Of a stretch of 64,000 nucleotides of DNA, positions 1 through 9,782 are shown piece by piece. The notes under the pieces are model-generated. The model saw only the letters and a program-made list of their open reading frames with translations, was not told the origin of the DNA and made no database searches. Source of the DNA: Odontocerum albicorne (Eukaryota > Arthropoda > Insecta > Trichoptera > Odontoceridae). The position numbers were made by a program, and so were the translations under genes. Location: the NCBI GenBank assembly GCA_949825065.1, contig OX463842.1, positions 50,633,011 to 50,697,010 on the forward strand. Reading direction: 5' to 3'. The first letter of the stretch is position 1. The number at the start of each line of letters is the position of its first letter.

Positions 1-100
1 TTGGCGGATTTTGATACATTTTGGTTCGAGTATTTATGTTTGAGTGCCCCATCGACTTTGTTTCCTATCGCTGCACGCCGTTCTATATCTCTCCTAACTC

Positions 101-328
101 TTCCATAATTTTTGAAAATACTATCCGAATAGCAAAATTCCTTAACTCGTTCCAAGTTTTCTTTTTTCACCCATATGTCGCATACGAAACTGTCAAACCA
201 CACAAAGTGCTGTCTTCCATAATTTTAGAAAATACTATCCGAATAGCGAAATTCCTTAACTCGCTCCAAGTTTTCATTTTTCACCCATATGTCGCATACG
301 AAACTGTCAAACCACACAAAGTGCAATA
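101..328. repeat. Tandem duplication, two 114-bp units
   Basis: Two direct copies, the first starting TTCCATAATTTT at 101 and the second at 215, differ at only a few bases. A frame crosses both copies (21-374) and so encodes a repeated peptide, but nothing suggests a real gene. The flanks 1-100 and 329-600 show no recognisable feature. Confidence 0.85.
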
Positions 329-639
329 TGATATGTGTACAAATATGCCTGGTCAGATAAGAAGTGGGCGCTGACTCGTGTAATTAAGTGACCAGGTAAA
401 AAAAAACCGGCTAGAACAAGTCTCGCATCTGCATTTAGGAAAATAAAAGTCAAGGTTGAGTGAAAGAAATTAAACATGGATGATGGAAGAGAAAGAAAAA
501 ACTTTCTCTTCCCAATGACTAGGAAGAGACTTACCTGAAGGAAGTCAGCAGATATAGGATAATTTCTCTTATCTAGCCCAAAACTTTCAGCGTGATTCCA
601 ATCATGGATTAGCGCTACGCTCAAACATAGATTGTCTAT

Positions 640-1086
640 TGGCCTTTCCAGTTCACCGCTCCTAGTTTTTTACGTCGTCCTTAACTGTCCATGCAGTGCG
701 ACTCTGGTATCAGTTACAAACCAATATAAGACTCGCTTCGTCCTTGGCATGCTTTAAGAAGCGACTGAAAAAACTCTTAATTTATAGTCAGTAAAATAAC
801 GTGTTTCATTCCTGATTTTTATTTTCCTTTCCTCTCCACCATCCCTTCCTTTTCTTTTGGTTAATGATATCTCACTTTATATGAAACATAATGTTCGGGT
901 GATTGTCCGTCTTTGTGTGGTCCGTGGGCATATGCTCACGTATGTGTTTATTGATTTCGGGGGGATGGATAGTCATTTGAATGATTTATGCGACCACGTA
1001 ACTTGCTTCATTTACTTTTGTCTGGTTGTTGGAATAGATTGTATTTTCAATAAAAGTGTTAAAGAAAAAAAAATCATTAATAAAGG
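640..1086 (+). mobile_element. LINE-E 3' end: last ORF2 codons plus 3' UTR
   Basis: In frame from 687 to the stop at 792-794 the sequence encodes HAVRLWYQLQTNIR, then SLACFKKRLKKLLIYSQ and a stop. This matches the usual end of Jockey/CR1-type LINE ORF2 proteins (A-x-RLWN-x-LP-x-x-IR, then FK-x-x-LK). The 3' UTR that follows recurs at 33476-33795 with high identity and ends near AATAAAAGTGTTAAA. The upstream ORF2 is missing or unrecognisable. A 77-residue frame at 857-1090 lies in the UTR; a related frame appears in the other copy, but only because the DNA is the same. Confidence 0.7.
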
Positions 1087-1529
1087 ATAATCTTTTAAAA
1101 GAGAAGAGATTTATCAAAAACTTTGCGAAATCGGACAAAACTTGTATCAAGTAGTTAAGAAACGCTGAATCTCTAAACGGATTCTAGTCGAGAAATAAAT
1201 TGGCGAGGATTTGCACAAGTTTGATTGACGAGCGAAGAGTTGAGGGGAGCGATGGTAATGCCAGAATGGTTTCGGTTATGCATGTACATCTTCCTTAATG
1301 GATACTTGCCAAGTAGATATTCTCTTTGAAATATATAAGTTGTGAAATTTAAGGCAAAGTTTGGACCAGAGCGATGATATAGTGACTGTAGTTTATGTAA
1401 AATGATTTAAGGTTTAGAGGAAATATACAATGTAAGGAAACAATTGGTCAGCTGTCCGAGAACAGGAAATTAATTGGAAAGGGGTAGAAGAGTTGGTTAA
1501 ATCTATTGTTAACAATTTAAATATTATAA

Positions 1530-1836
1530 ATAAATGATAAGAGCCAAATAAATGCTGTATAGAATAAGTGCATTGAGATAAACACATGGATTGACAATAT
1601 ATGACGTGATCAGGATGTAAATGAGTTTAAGGTTAATGTGTTGAGTGAGATAAACAATACTTTGAGATGGTTTGGGGATGCAGAAAAAATTAATGAAGAA
1701 AAACTAACAAAATAAATATATAGTTCAAATGTGTGTAGAAGATGGGGTAAAGGAAGACCAAGGAAAGTATAGTTGGGTCAAGTAAATTATATTTTACAAG
1801 AAGGAAAAGTAAAAAGTCAGAGAAATCGAAGTACAT
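1530..1836 (+). pseudogene. LINE-C ORF2 C-terminal fragment, first part
   Basis: Broken frames encode pieces such as LRWFGDAEK and GKGRPRKV, then KVKSQRNRS, typical of the C-terminal tail of a widespread insect RTE-like LINE (LRWFGHVERM, GRPRKVW-x-DQV-x-IL, then R-S/C-M-x-RCMDV-x-EA). Many stops show decay. The frame resumes at 2094 after about 260 bp of foreign AT-rich sequence. What lies between 1090 and 1530 is not recognisable. Confidence 0.6.
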
Positions 1837-2093
1837 TTATTTATTTTCTCAAAATAAGCTTAGCCCAATTATATTGAAAAATACAAGGAATGTTAACATA
1901 AAATAATTAAAAAAAATAATTATGTTTATGCATACATATAAATATACACGTACATACACATATATTCAAAGTCACTTAAATACGTTGATGAGTGCTTTCT
2001 AACGTGCTTAATCTTAGAAGAAAATTTACTTTTGCTTTTGGTAATGCAATATGAAATATGTCAATATCCGAAGCAGTCCCGTTCAGAAGAGTT

Positions 2094-2265
2094 AAGGCCC
2101 TTCCAACAGACATAGCGGCTGGAAAACCCGTTCTTGCGTATGTTATTGAAAACAGTTAGTTGTATGAGAAGGTGTATGGATGTAGGGGAGGCGAACTATG
2201 TGTGTCGCGACAGGATAGTCTTAAACTCTCTCCTATCTACTTATCCCGATAGGCAAACTGTGTGA
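2094..2265 (+). pseudogene. LINE-C ORF2 C-terminal fragment, last part
   Basis: Encodes SCMRRCMDVGEANYVCRDR followed by LSTYPDRQ, the end of the LINE-C protein (usual form CM-x-RCMDVDEAK-x-VC-x-DR, ending YP-x-GKR). It continues the fragment ending at 1836; the intervening 1837-2093 is an AT-rich insertion of unknown type. From 2266 to 2944 I see only AT-rich sequence. Confidence 0.65.
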
Positions 2266-2944
2266 TATACACGTATAAAGGAAACAATAAATCCAGAACA
2301 GGAAATCGGTCTCTTGGAAAAAAATTGGAGTTAAATTAATTTGAAAATTATAAGTTTAATATAGCTTATAACATATAATATATCAACTAAGGAAACAAAT
2401 GAAGAAAAATTCCACTTTATAAAAGTAATATTTTATAGAAATAACATAACTCAGCTTATCATGTTATACGTTCCTTATAGGCCCATTTGGCCAAATGTTT
2501 TGTTCCATAGTGAAGTGGTTCCAACTAATTATTGGTACAACTCTTGTATAACAAGACTGCACAGATTGGGTTATCAATATGGACATTGCATAAATTTTCA
2601 TCTGGCTTTGGCCACTTACAGGAGTAAAGTGAAGAAGTGGTTTTTGCTAGTTAAATAAATTATATGGATTTACCTTGCTGTATTGTTCGACTTGTTTTTT
2701 TACGTATTGTATAACACTGCTTACGTGTCAATGTTAAATTATGTACATAGATTATACATATATTTTAATCTTTGTATCAAAAAGGCATTTGACTGTTGAA
2801 ATAATTGAATAAATATATTGGTAAAATTTGATCGACGTAGAATCAGTAGAATACACCTGCCTTGGTTATTTATCATATACAGGTATCCAGACAGTGGAGG
2901 AGCTGTTAGGTGTCGTCAAAGACAGATATTTTTTTTAAAAGTGT

Positions 2945-3640
2945 TTGACAACATCAAGGGGACCGGACACCGGTGACAAGCAATTTTATTGTACGGTATT
3001 CGACCATCACATCACATTACCAAATTGTGACTCCTTTAAGTATCTTGGGTCACTCATCCATAGCAATAGGGGATGTGCAGCAGATGTAACACATAGAATT
3101 AGTGTGGGATGGATGAAGTTTAGATCAATGACGGGAGTTCTATGTGATCCGAAAATGCCAGTAAAGTTAAAAGGAAAAGTATACCAAAAGGTTGTCAGAC
3201 CCGCACTCCTCTATGGCTCCGAATGCTGGACGATGTATAACTCTTACTCTAGGCAACTAGAAACTGCTGACATGCGCATGCTAAGATGGTCAGCTGGTGT
3301 GTTCCTAAGAGACAAAATAAAAAGCTCACGCATTCGTGGAAGCCTAGGTGTTACAGACATCAACAGCAAGATGGAGGAGAGGCAATTGAGATGGTATGGG
3401 CACGTTGGACGCAGAGCACCCGATCACATTGTGAACCAGGCAATCTCCATGGACCTTCCTCGAATAACAACCAGAGGAAGACCAACAAATTCATGGGTGG
3501 TGCAAAAAGATAACCTGATGCAGAGGCACGGCCTGGGGGACGTAGTCCGGGACAGAAGAGCATACAACCTGAGGACGAGGAGAGCTGACCCCAACAGTCT
3601 TCGCAGACAATGAGTTGGGATGGAGCCAGGGAGAAGGTAT
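2945..3640 (+). pseudogene. LINE-A (RTE-type) ORF2 C-terminal region, open to its stop
   Basis: An open frame of 222 residues ends at 3613. It encodes the region after the reverse-transcriptase fingers and palm: DSFKYLGSLIHSNRGC (motif of the RT thumb side), MPVKLKGKVYQKVVRPALLYGSECW, RMLRWSAGVFLRDKIKSSRIRG, then EERQLRWYGHVGRRAPDHIV and TTRGRPTNSW. This is the standard C-terminal layout of RTE-like insect LINEs. The endonuclease and the catalytic YADD lie outside, so it is a 5'-truncated copy; the first Met is not a real start. The tail after the stop (GAGTTGGGATGGAGCCAGG) also closes the minus-strand copy at 22839. SINE2 follows directly. Confidence 0.8.
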
Positions 3641-3833
3641 TCGACCGTTCGTTCGTTGCTGGACCTTTTAGTCCAGGATCCCCTCGTCGTTCCAACTTAA
3701 ATTCACTTGGAAAGAGAAACCATGCCGTGGAGGTTTTTTTAGTAAATGAGACGTTGCATATCAGCAAACTCACCGGCCACACTACTATACGCGATCCGAT
3801 GGCACACCGAAGTGGACAATCAAAGCACATCTG
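3641..3833 (-). mobile_element. SINE2 copy 1, 3' part (split by an insertion)
   Basis: Read on the minus strand it matches 50211-50404: GTGTGCCATCGGA, the GTGTGG-x-CGGTGAGTTT block, GGGGATCCTSGACTA and AGGTCCAGCAACGA, ending in a CGTT/AACG microsatellite at 3641-3655. The 5' part with the tRNA-like head lies at 5040-5224. The two halves are separated by the AT-rich element at 3834-5039. Confidence 0.75.
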
Positions 3834-5039
3834 CGTGTTTTTGAAGTGAAACTTCTATAGGCGCGGTAGGGCAAATTTGCAAGAACGTCACGAAAAGTGA
3901 AACTCTTCCCCCTTCTCCGACTATAATGGTAATATTTCAAATGATCTTTAATATTTATTTATTTTAATATAAATAAATACATTTAATAAATAATAAATAT
4001 TAAATATAAATTTATAATTATGAATAATATAAATAAATAATTTAATAATTTGATAAATGAACGATAAATAAATAAATTTATATGTTTATTAAATATGAAA
4101 TTAAACAAAAAATATTATTATACAATAAAAAATATTTATATTTAATTTATTTTAATTAATGAAATAATATTCCATTAAAATAATTAATTAATAATAATTT
4201 AGTAATTATAATTTAATAAATATAATACATTTAATATTTTTTTTTGTAATTAATATTAATTAAAAATAGTTTAGCGGAATGCTTTATTGATACGTCGTGA
4301 TGATTATGATTGTTTTGTATTTAAAATAAAATACGTCGATTCAGGAATGCGGAAAGTGAGAGTGAACAATCAATGAATAGTAAACAGCAATGAATGGTCA
4401 AGTGAATAATAATCTTTATTTGTCGATAAGTAGGTATTTATAGATGTGCGTGAATGCGCCCGCAATATATACTTTATCTCACTCCTGCGCGTGCAGAGGT
4501 GTTTGCAGACGTTGCGGATAATATAGTAGGTAGAATATTTATTGGCGAAAACGGCGAGACAACGCGATGCGTTCTCTTTCCACCGTGGAATGTAACGTAA
4601 ATATTATTTTCGTGTAAACAATATTGATGTTCTGGTATGCGACCTTTGTACATGTCCGAAGGTTGGTTCGTCGGTCGTTGACCGTGCGTGTTGACAATAT
4701 TTAGGGACGACGGTATTCCCTACAATAGTAATAGATTATTAATAATATTATTAATAATAATAATATTATTAATATTAATAACATCAATTAATATTAATAA
4801 TAAATATTAATAATAATATTATTAATTAATATTAATAATTAATTAATTAATTACAAAATTAATATTAAATAATAATATAATATTAATATTGTAATTATCA
4901 ATTAATAATAATTAATTCTAAGTATTATTTATTAATTAATTATAATAAAAATCGTTAACAAATGGAAAAAAAGCAACGCATAAAATCAACTTTTCCTAGG
5001 AGCTAAGAAGTTTCACTTCTACTGCGCGAGAGTCTCACG
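3834..5039. mobile_element. AT-rich terminal-inverted-repeat element, copy 1
   Basis: Its ends carry GAAGTGAAACTTC (3843-3855) and the reverse complement GAAGTTTCACTTC (5007-5019), followed by GCGCGAGAGTCTC. The same ends bound 31113-31900. CATCTG occurs on both sides (3828-3833 and 5040-5045) and restores the SINE2 sequence when joined, so it is a probable 6-bp target duplication. The core (about 3930-4265 and 4729-4950) is almost pure A/T built of TTAATATTAAT-like words. No ORF is present. A solo LTR sits inside. Superfamily unknown. Confidence 0.65.
4270..4724 (-). mobile_element. LTR1 solo LTR, copy A (455 bp)
   Basis: Read on the minus strand it starts TGTAGGGAATACC, contains a TATA-like TATAAATACCTACTTATCGA, an AATAAA signal close downstream, and ends CATTCCGCTAAA. 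ATAG flanks it on both sides (4266-4269 and 4725-4728), a 4-bp target duplication as expected for Ty3/gypsy elements. No internal coding region is attached, so it is a solo LTR. Sister copies lie at 8862-9322, 43687-44201 and 45447-46018. Confidence 0.85.
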
Positions 5040-5224
5040 CATCTGTTTTTTTTTCCTTTTTTTATACAATAGATATGACCAAAGTCATAGGTATTATTAT
5101 ACCCCCAAAAACTAGGTGGAAAAAAGCCTGTGTTATTCGAGGGGAGCAGCACATCGCAGGGTTCGAATCGATGACTTTTCGCATGGTAGTCCAGTGTGTT
5201 ACCGCGTGGTTATACACCTCCGTG
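5040..5224 (-). mobile_element. SINE2 copy 1, tRNA-like 5' head
   Basis: On the minus strand the head reads GGTGTATAACCACGCGGTAA (A-box-like) and later CGATTCGAACCC (good B box), followed by GCTCCCCTCGAATAACACAG, which is shared with the copy at 50034. The CCA end and a folding cloverleaf are not evident, so this is a tRNA-derived SINE, not a tRNA gene. It continues into 3641-3833 across the inserted element. Confidence 0.7.
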
Positions 5225-6230
5225 TACTCATTACACTTTCGTTAAATACAGCAAAACCTGGTAGGATAATAATAGCCTTGTGGAAATTTCTTTCAACCGA
5301 CTAAACGTATGTTAAAGAGCTTTTAAGTGAAAATCAAGTGGCAACTTTTAAAAAAATGGGTACGAGAAAAAAATGAGCCCATATTCCACTAGTTTAAAAA
5401 AATGCATATTTTCAATTTGATCACGGAAGTGGTTTGTTATTTCTCTACCTCTGGCTAACTTTCGATGGTTTTCGAGTGGCGATCTGTCCAGTTAACTGTA
5501 CAATTGTTTTACAAACCTAAATCTGTTCACCGCGTTAAAAATCAAATTCCACGAATCCTGTGCGCGGCACAATTTCGATGTTTTTTTAATTTCTAAGTTT
5601 AAACGCGTATTTTGTTTAGAACCACTGATATTTGATTACAACACCAAGTAAACATGAAACATAAGTAATTTTCTGATAATAAATAATAGTCATTACTCAA
5701 GGAGACTCATTAAATAAAGGAGATAAACTAAACATTACGGAAAATAAACAAAGGAATGCTACGATCAAAGCAATGATTCATTACACCCACCCAATCAAAT
5801 GCATATAGCACTAGTAATGTTTATTTACGTAAAAGAGACTAAGTAATGTTTATTTACGTAAGAGAGACTCATCGCAGGACTCGATCCGCGCGACAGGTCG
5901 TTACATGTGACGCAATAGCTGGAAATATTGAGAAACCAAAAAAAATCGGCACTCTGTTTATTCAACAATATCTCATAACTAATATATTATTTGACAAGGT
6001 TTTCAGAGATGTCGCTAGAATAAAGATTATTTTAAATTTTAATTCCATTTACATTCCGGTTTTGTGTCATTCTTTTTAAGTATTTGTGATTTGAAACTTG
6101 GATTGTCGTCAGATCACAGGCGTTTGTGCTTCCCGCGAGAAACACGTTAAAGCCAGTAATGAGAGATTCACACTATGCGTCTAAAGAAAATACACTTTGT
6201 TCTTCTTGATGTTGATTATAAATCTATTGG
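5225..6230. other. No recognised feature
   Basis: About 1 kb of ordinary AT-rich sequence with a short direct repeat (GTAATGTTTATTTACGTAA at about 5814 and 5844). No ORF with family resemblance and no clear transposon end. Confidence 0.5.
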
Positions 6231-6395
6231 TGAGAAAATCTCTCTAGCAGTCTTTCTGCTATGCGATGTCTTGAGAGGATCTCGTGTGCCATTATGTCTT
6301 TACCCATCCTATTGACATGGTCACGCCAGTACCACCTTGTTTTTCTGCTCCATTTGATGGCATCCTCTGGGTGGAAGGTCTGTCGAATGTATGAT
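6231..6395 (-). pseudogene. Possible LINE C-terminal fragment
   Basis: On the minus strand an open stretch encodes QTFHPEDAIKWSRKTRWYWR and then DHVNRMGKDIMAHE. WYWRDHVNRM resembles the W-x-W-x-GHV-x-RM motif of LINE C-termini. The match is short and the family is unknown. The next 600 bp (6400-7000) show nothing else. Confidence 0.4.
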
Positions 6396-6999
6396 TTTTT
6401 TACCCTATTTTAATTATTTTGTAATATCCAAATAACAAAAACAATCAACGTAATTTCTGTGACGTTATGGCAGAAGTTGATATGTCCGTTTTTTGTCATT
6501 TTGTGTTTATTCTCCTAATTTATAGAAAATAGTTCTCAGCATGTTGTTGCAAAACTTCGTGTGTCAGTCATTATTCAAACAATATATATAATATATTATT
6601 TGGAAAAACTTAAAAAATGCTTATTTGTACTGATTTTAACAACTTATCAAAGTTAATATTGCTTCTTCTGTAAACTAAGATAAAACGGACAAAACATATC
6701 AACAAAATTGCCTTAACGCCACAGATTTAAAAAAAATAATTTTATAGAATATTTAACAATGTCTGAAGAAGAAAGAGACATTGGAAAAAATATTAAGAAA
6801 AACCAGTTGTCATATTTGCTTTTTGACGTACGTCAACGAATCTTCGAATAGCGATTTAGCCAGTACGTTTTAACAGAAATAAGACGGCTGAAAAAAATAA
6901 TTTTATCATCAGTAAGATACAGATAACAGTCTAGTTTACCGAAGAAACGACAAATGAAATACAAATTAGAATATGCATCTACAGTTTAGGCTCCTCATC

Positions 7000-7435
7000 A
7001 GCTCAAATATAAAAACAATATAGAACCAATACAAAAACAAATCCTCAGATGTCTATGATACATAACAAAGGGCGATTACCCAAAATATGCTCACCATGTT
7101 GAACTTCTCACGGTGTGTAACTATAGAAGCCTCGAAACAAGAAGGCAAGAATCCATTGCGATATTCCTACTTAAAGGTTTTCAAGGTGGCTTTAACTGTC
7201 CCGCGATTCTAGACGCACTAAGTTTATACGCGTATGTACCTAATAAATATAGCCGTGCAAGGAATCACCCTCTGTTCTACATTCCAACTTACAGGACGAA
7301 TATCATGGCTAAACACTCAGTCACACGTGGTATAAAGATATTGAACCAACTGAATGACACTGTTGATATATTCTCGGTTACCACCTAGCAGTATGAGAAG
7401 AATCCTGGCTGATATTCTTCCTTACGAATAAGCTA
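7000..7435 (+). pseudogene. LINE-G (CR1/Jockey-like) ORF2 C-terminus
   Basis: Codes for SRAPHQLKYKNNIEPIQKQILR, a stop, then HHVELLTVCNYRSLETRRQE with SIAIFLLKG, and later HPLFYIPTYRTNIMAKHSVT plus RGIKILNQLN. The order, R-R-x-E/K-x-x-x-x-FL-x-K then FxIPTxRTN and x-x-x-R-x-x-x-x-LN, is typical of CR1/Jockey/LOA LINE ends. One in-frame stop lies upstream of 7113. It is followed directly by its probable 3' UTR, which is tandemly duplicated. Confidence 0.65.
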
Positions 7436-7452
7436 ACGCTAGAAGCAGACCC

Positions 7453-7838
7453 TCTTTGTGTAACAGGAGAAATCCGTGCAAAGTGAATAAAATAAAAAAA
7501 AAATCGAATCAGATTCATAAAAATATGTGTCCACATTAAATTACCTGTTGTATTTTCACAAATTATCTATATAAAAAAACTCTTCATTAATGAATTAAAA
7601 TAAAAAAACTGATGCGATTGAAGAAAAAAATCCTAATAAAAGACTTCTTTGTGTAACAGGAGAAATCCGTGCAAGGTGAATAAAAAAAAACACCGAATGA
7701 GATTCATAAAAAATATGTGTCCACATTAAATTACCTGTTGTATTTTCACAAATTATCTATATAAAAAAAACTCTTCATTTATGAATAAAAAAAAAAACTG
7801 ATGCGATTGAAGAAAAAACCCTAATAAAAAACCACACT
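7453..7838 (+). repeat. Tandem duplication, two 193-bp units (LINE-G 3' UTR)
   Basis: TCTTTGTGTAACAGGAGAAA begins at 7453 and again at 7646, and the copies stay alike to the CTGATGCGATTGAAGAAAA block. The words GTGTCC-x-x-ATTAAATTACC and TGTTGT also occur in the repeat at 16540-16900. No coding capacity. Confidence 0.8.
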
Positions 7839-7839
7839 C

Positions 7840-8510
7840 AATACGTTCTTTTCTTACTAATCCTGACATTTATTGTATTTTATTTTTATTACAATAGCTT
7901 TTTCGTAAATATTTTATTCCAATATTAAATATATTTTAAAAGATTTGTCAATATTTTATATTCGTTGTTTTTTTCGATTTCATTACCTATTAGACCGAGT
8001 CTTAATCTAATGACACGTCATTAAAGTGGATTGGTTCATTAAATGACACTGTATAAATTGTCTTGTCACAAAAAAATAATAAGGATTTCAATCAATTGAT
8101 AACTTTATTATTTGAGTGGCAGCGAAGATGCGTCAGTCCAATCCTTTATTTTTTTCGACAGTTCATTTACTTTTGACGTTGCAAAGTTAGAAGAGAGGGC
8201 CGCATGGGGCAAATTGAATTAGCGTTTGTCAGAACTGACGGGGTGACAGCTGGCGGGGGCGGAAGGCGAACAGAGCCGCCTCTTCCGTGATGCGCATTTC
8301 AAAAAGGCGAGCGAGCGTACAAAACAATACAATAAAAGATTTATTATGTTGAAAAGGTTGTGTTGTATTTATTAATTGTGAACTTGGCAACATAGATAGT
8401 CATTTTTTTCCTTGCATCTGGGCGCGTTTTGGCACCCCGTGGGTGCACCCAAACTTACAGTTAACCTGAGATGGTAACATATACGTGGGTTTACTTTTTA
8501 TTTTGTTTTC
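7840..8510. other. No gene recognised
   Basis: AT-rich sequence followed by a more GC-rich stretch (8190-8310) without a usable ORF. It could be an old LTR or UTR, but I see no ends or duplications that would support that. Confidence 0.4.
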
Positions 8511-8861
8511 TCGCATACATTTTGTGTTTTTTTTTATCTAGATATACGGGGGTGTGGACTGAAAGGCCTCCGATGTCCTTGCGGACGGGCTCGCCCTACA
8601 TTAATAGGGTGTATCTCGGCCGGGGGAATGTTTGTGGAATGAGCCCGGACCTTTTAATGTCTTCTCTCTTCAATGTATTTTTCTGCAATCTATTTATTTT
8701 TTGTGTTTTTTTTCTCTTTTTATTCTACATGTGCAAGGATGTACGCTGAAAAATATCTGGTGTCCCCGTGGCTGGGCTCGCCTTATATTGGTGGGGTGCA
8801 TCTTGGCCGAGAGGATGTTATTAGAAGAGCCCAGACCTTTTTATAGCTTCTGTCTTTAATG
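8511..8861 (+). mobile_element. LINE-H 3' tail, two diverged units, interrupted
   Basis: Two related blocks (about 8550-8690 and 8735-8860) each carry GGGCTCGCC, GGTGTATCTYGGCCG and GAGCCCRGACC. The second block breaks at 8861 and continues at 9327 with TATTCTCTGCAATTTATATG. An uninterrupted relative lies at 51391-51605 and ends CAATAAACCTATTATTTATT, like a non-LTR element tail with a short TTTA repeat. The family is not identified. Confidence 0.6.
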
Positions 8862-9322
8862 TGTAGGAACTACTGTCGTCGCTGAATATTGTCATCACAC
8901 ACGGTCAACGACCGACGAAACGACCTTTGGATATGTCCAAAGGTCGCATACCAAAACATTGATATTGTTTACCCGCAAATACTATTTACGATACATTCCA
9001 CAGTAGAAAGAGAACGCATCGCGCTGTCTCGCCGTTTTCGCAAACAAATCGTCTACCCACGACACTAATTGCGATGTCTGCAATATTTCAATCGACCATC
9101 TCTGCACACACAGAAGCGAGATAAAAATATATTGCGGGTGCACTCCCGCGCCCGTTCTGAAATGTATAAATACCTACTTACCGATAAATAAAGCATCATT
9201 AATCACTATTTATTATTCATTGATTCATTCACTCTCTCTTTCCGCATTGCTAATTGAGGTATTTTATTTAAATACCAAACAATCAAAATCATCATCGCGT
9301 CCTTCAAGGACATTCCGCTAAA
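8862..9322 (+). mobile_element. LTR1 solo LTR, copy B (461 bp)
   Basis: Starts TGTAGGAACTACTG and ends CATTCCGCTAAA. AATG flanks it on both sides (8858-8861 and 9323-9326), and removing the LTR plus one AATG rebuilds the LINE-H tail seen intact at 51391. TATAAATACCTACTTACCGA and AATAAA mark the probable promoter and polyadenylation signal. Solo LTR of a probable Ty3/gypsy element. Confidence 0.87.
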
Positions 9323-9326
9323 AATG

Positions 9327-9420
9327 TATTCTCTGCAATTTATATGTTCTTGAAGTATATTTAAATGTGTTATGTACATACTATGTTGCTATCAATAAAC
9401 CTATAATTATTTATAAACTA
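9327..9420 (+). mobile_element. LINE-H 3' tail, end
   Basis: Continues the block broken at 8861: CTGCAATTTATATG, ACATACTATGTTGCTATCAA, then TAAACCTATAATTATTTAT. It matches 51525-51605. From 9421 to 9782 I recognise nothing except unique-looking sequence. Confidence 0.6.
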
Positions 9421-9782
9421 TTTGACTACCCAATTTCTCTCTGGTTATGCGAATTTCAAAGATAAACCCTTTAGCTTAAATCTTGTCCTTTCGCTCTGTT
9501 GTATTTTTGTGACCATCTGAATCAATCTGCTGATCACATTCTGTGGTACTGCAATGATAATTGAGTCAATAATGCCCAGAGTGACCTCCACGCAGCCTTA
9601 TATCGGTTCATCTTCTGACCGATAGTTTTGCTGCATTCAACATTTTCCATGAACAGTAACTTGCTGGGCTGTTGAAAATCCTGGCTATAAGCCGCTTTAT
9701 AAGTATATTTACTGTACTACGAGTCAATTTACATCTCTCCTGATTGATGTCGAACCATAAGTCCACCGTCGTTACATTTTTT

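Noticed and set aside
21..374. 117-residue protein with an internal repeat
   Set aside because: The repeat is a 114-bp DNA duplication, a multiple of three that keeps the frame open by chance; no start context or homology evident.
857..1090. Conserved small protein shared with 33549-33785
   Set aside because: Both frames lie in the LINE-E 3' UTR. Similarity reflects DNA identity of the repeat, and the frames end differently.
3360..3830. Minus-strand 156-residue frame
   Set aside because: Antisense to the LINE-A C-terminus and running into SINE2; the similar frame at 22818-23136 is antisense to the other LINE-A copy.
8471..8859. Hydrophobic 92- and 75-residue frames
   Set aside because: They lie in the T-rich LINE-H 3' tail, with no family resemblance and no counterpart in the copy at 51391.
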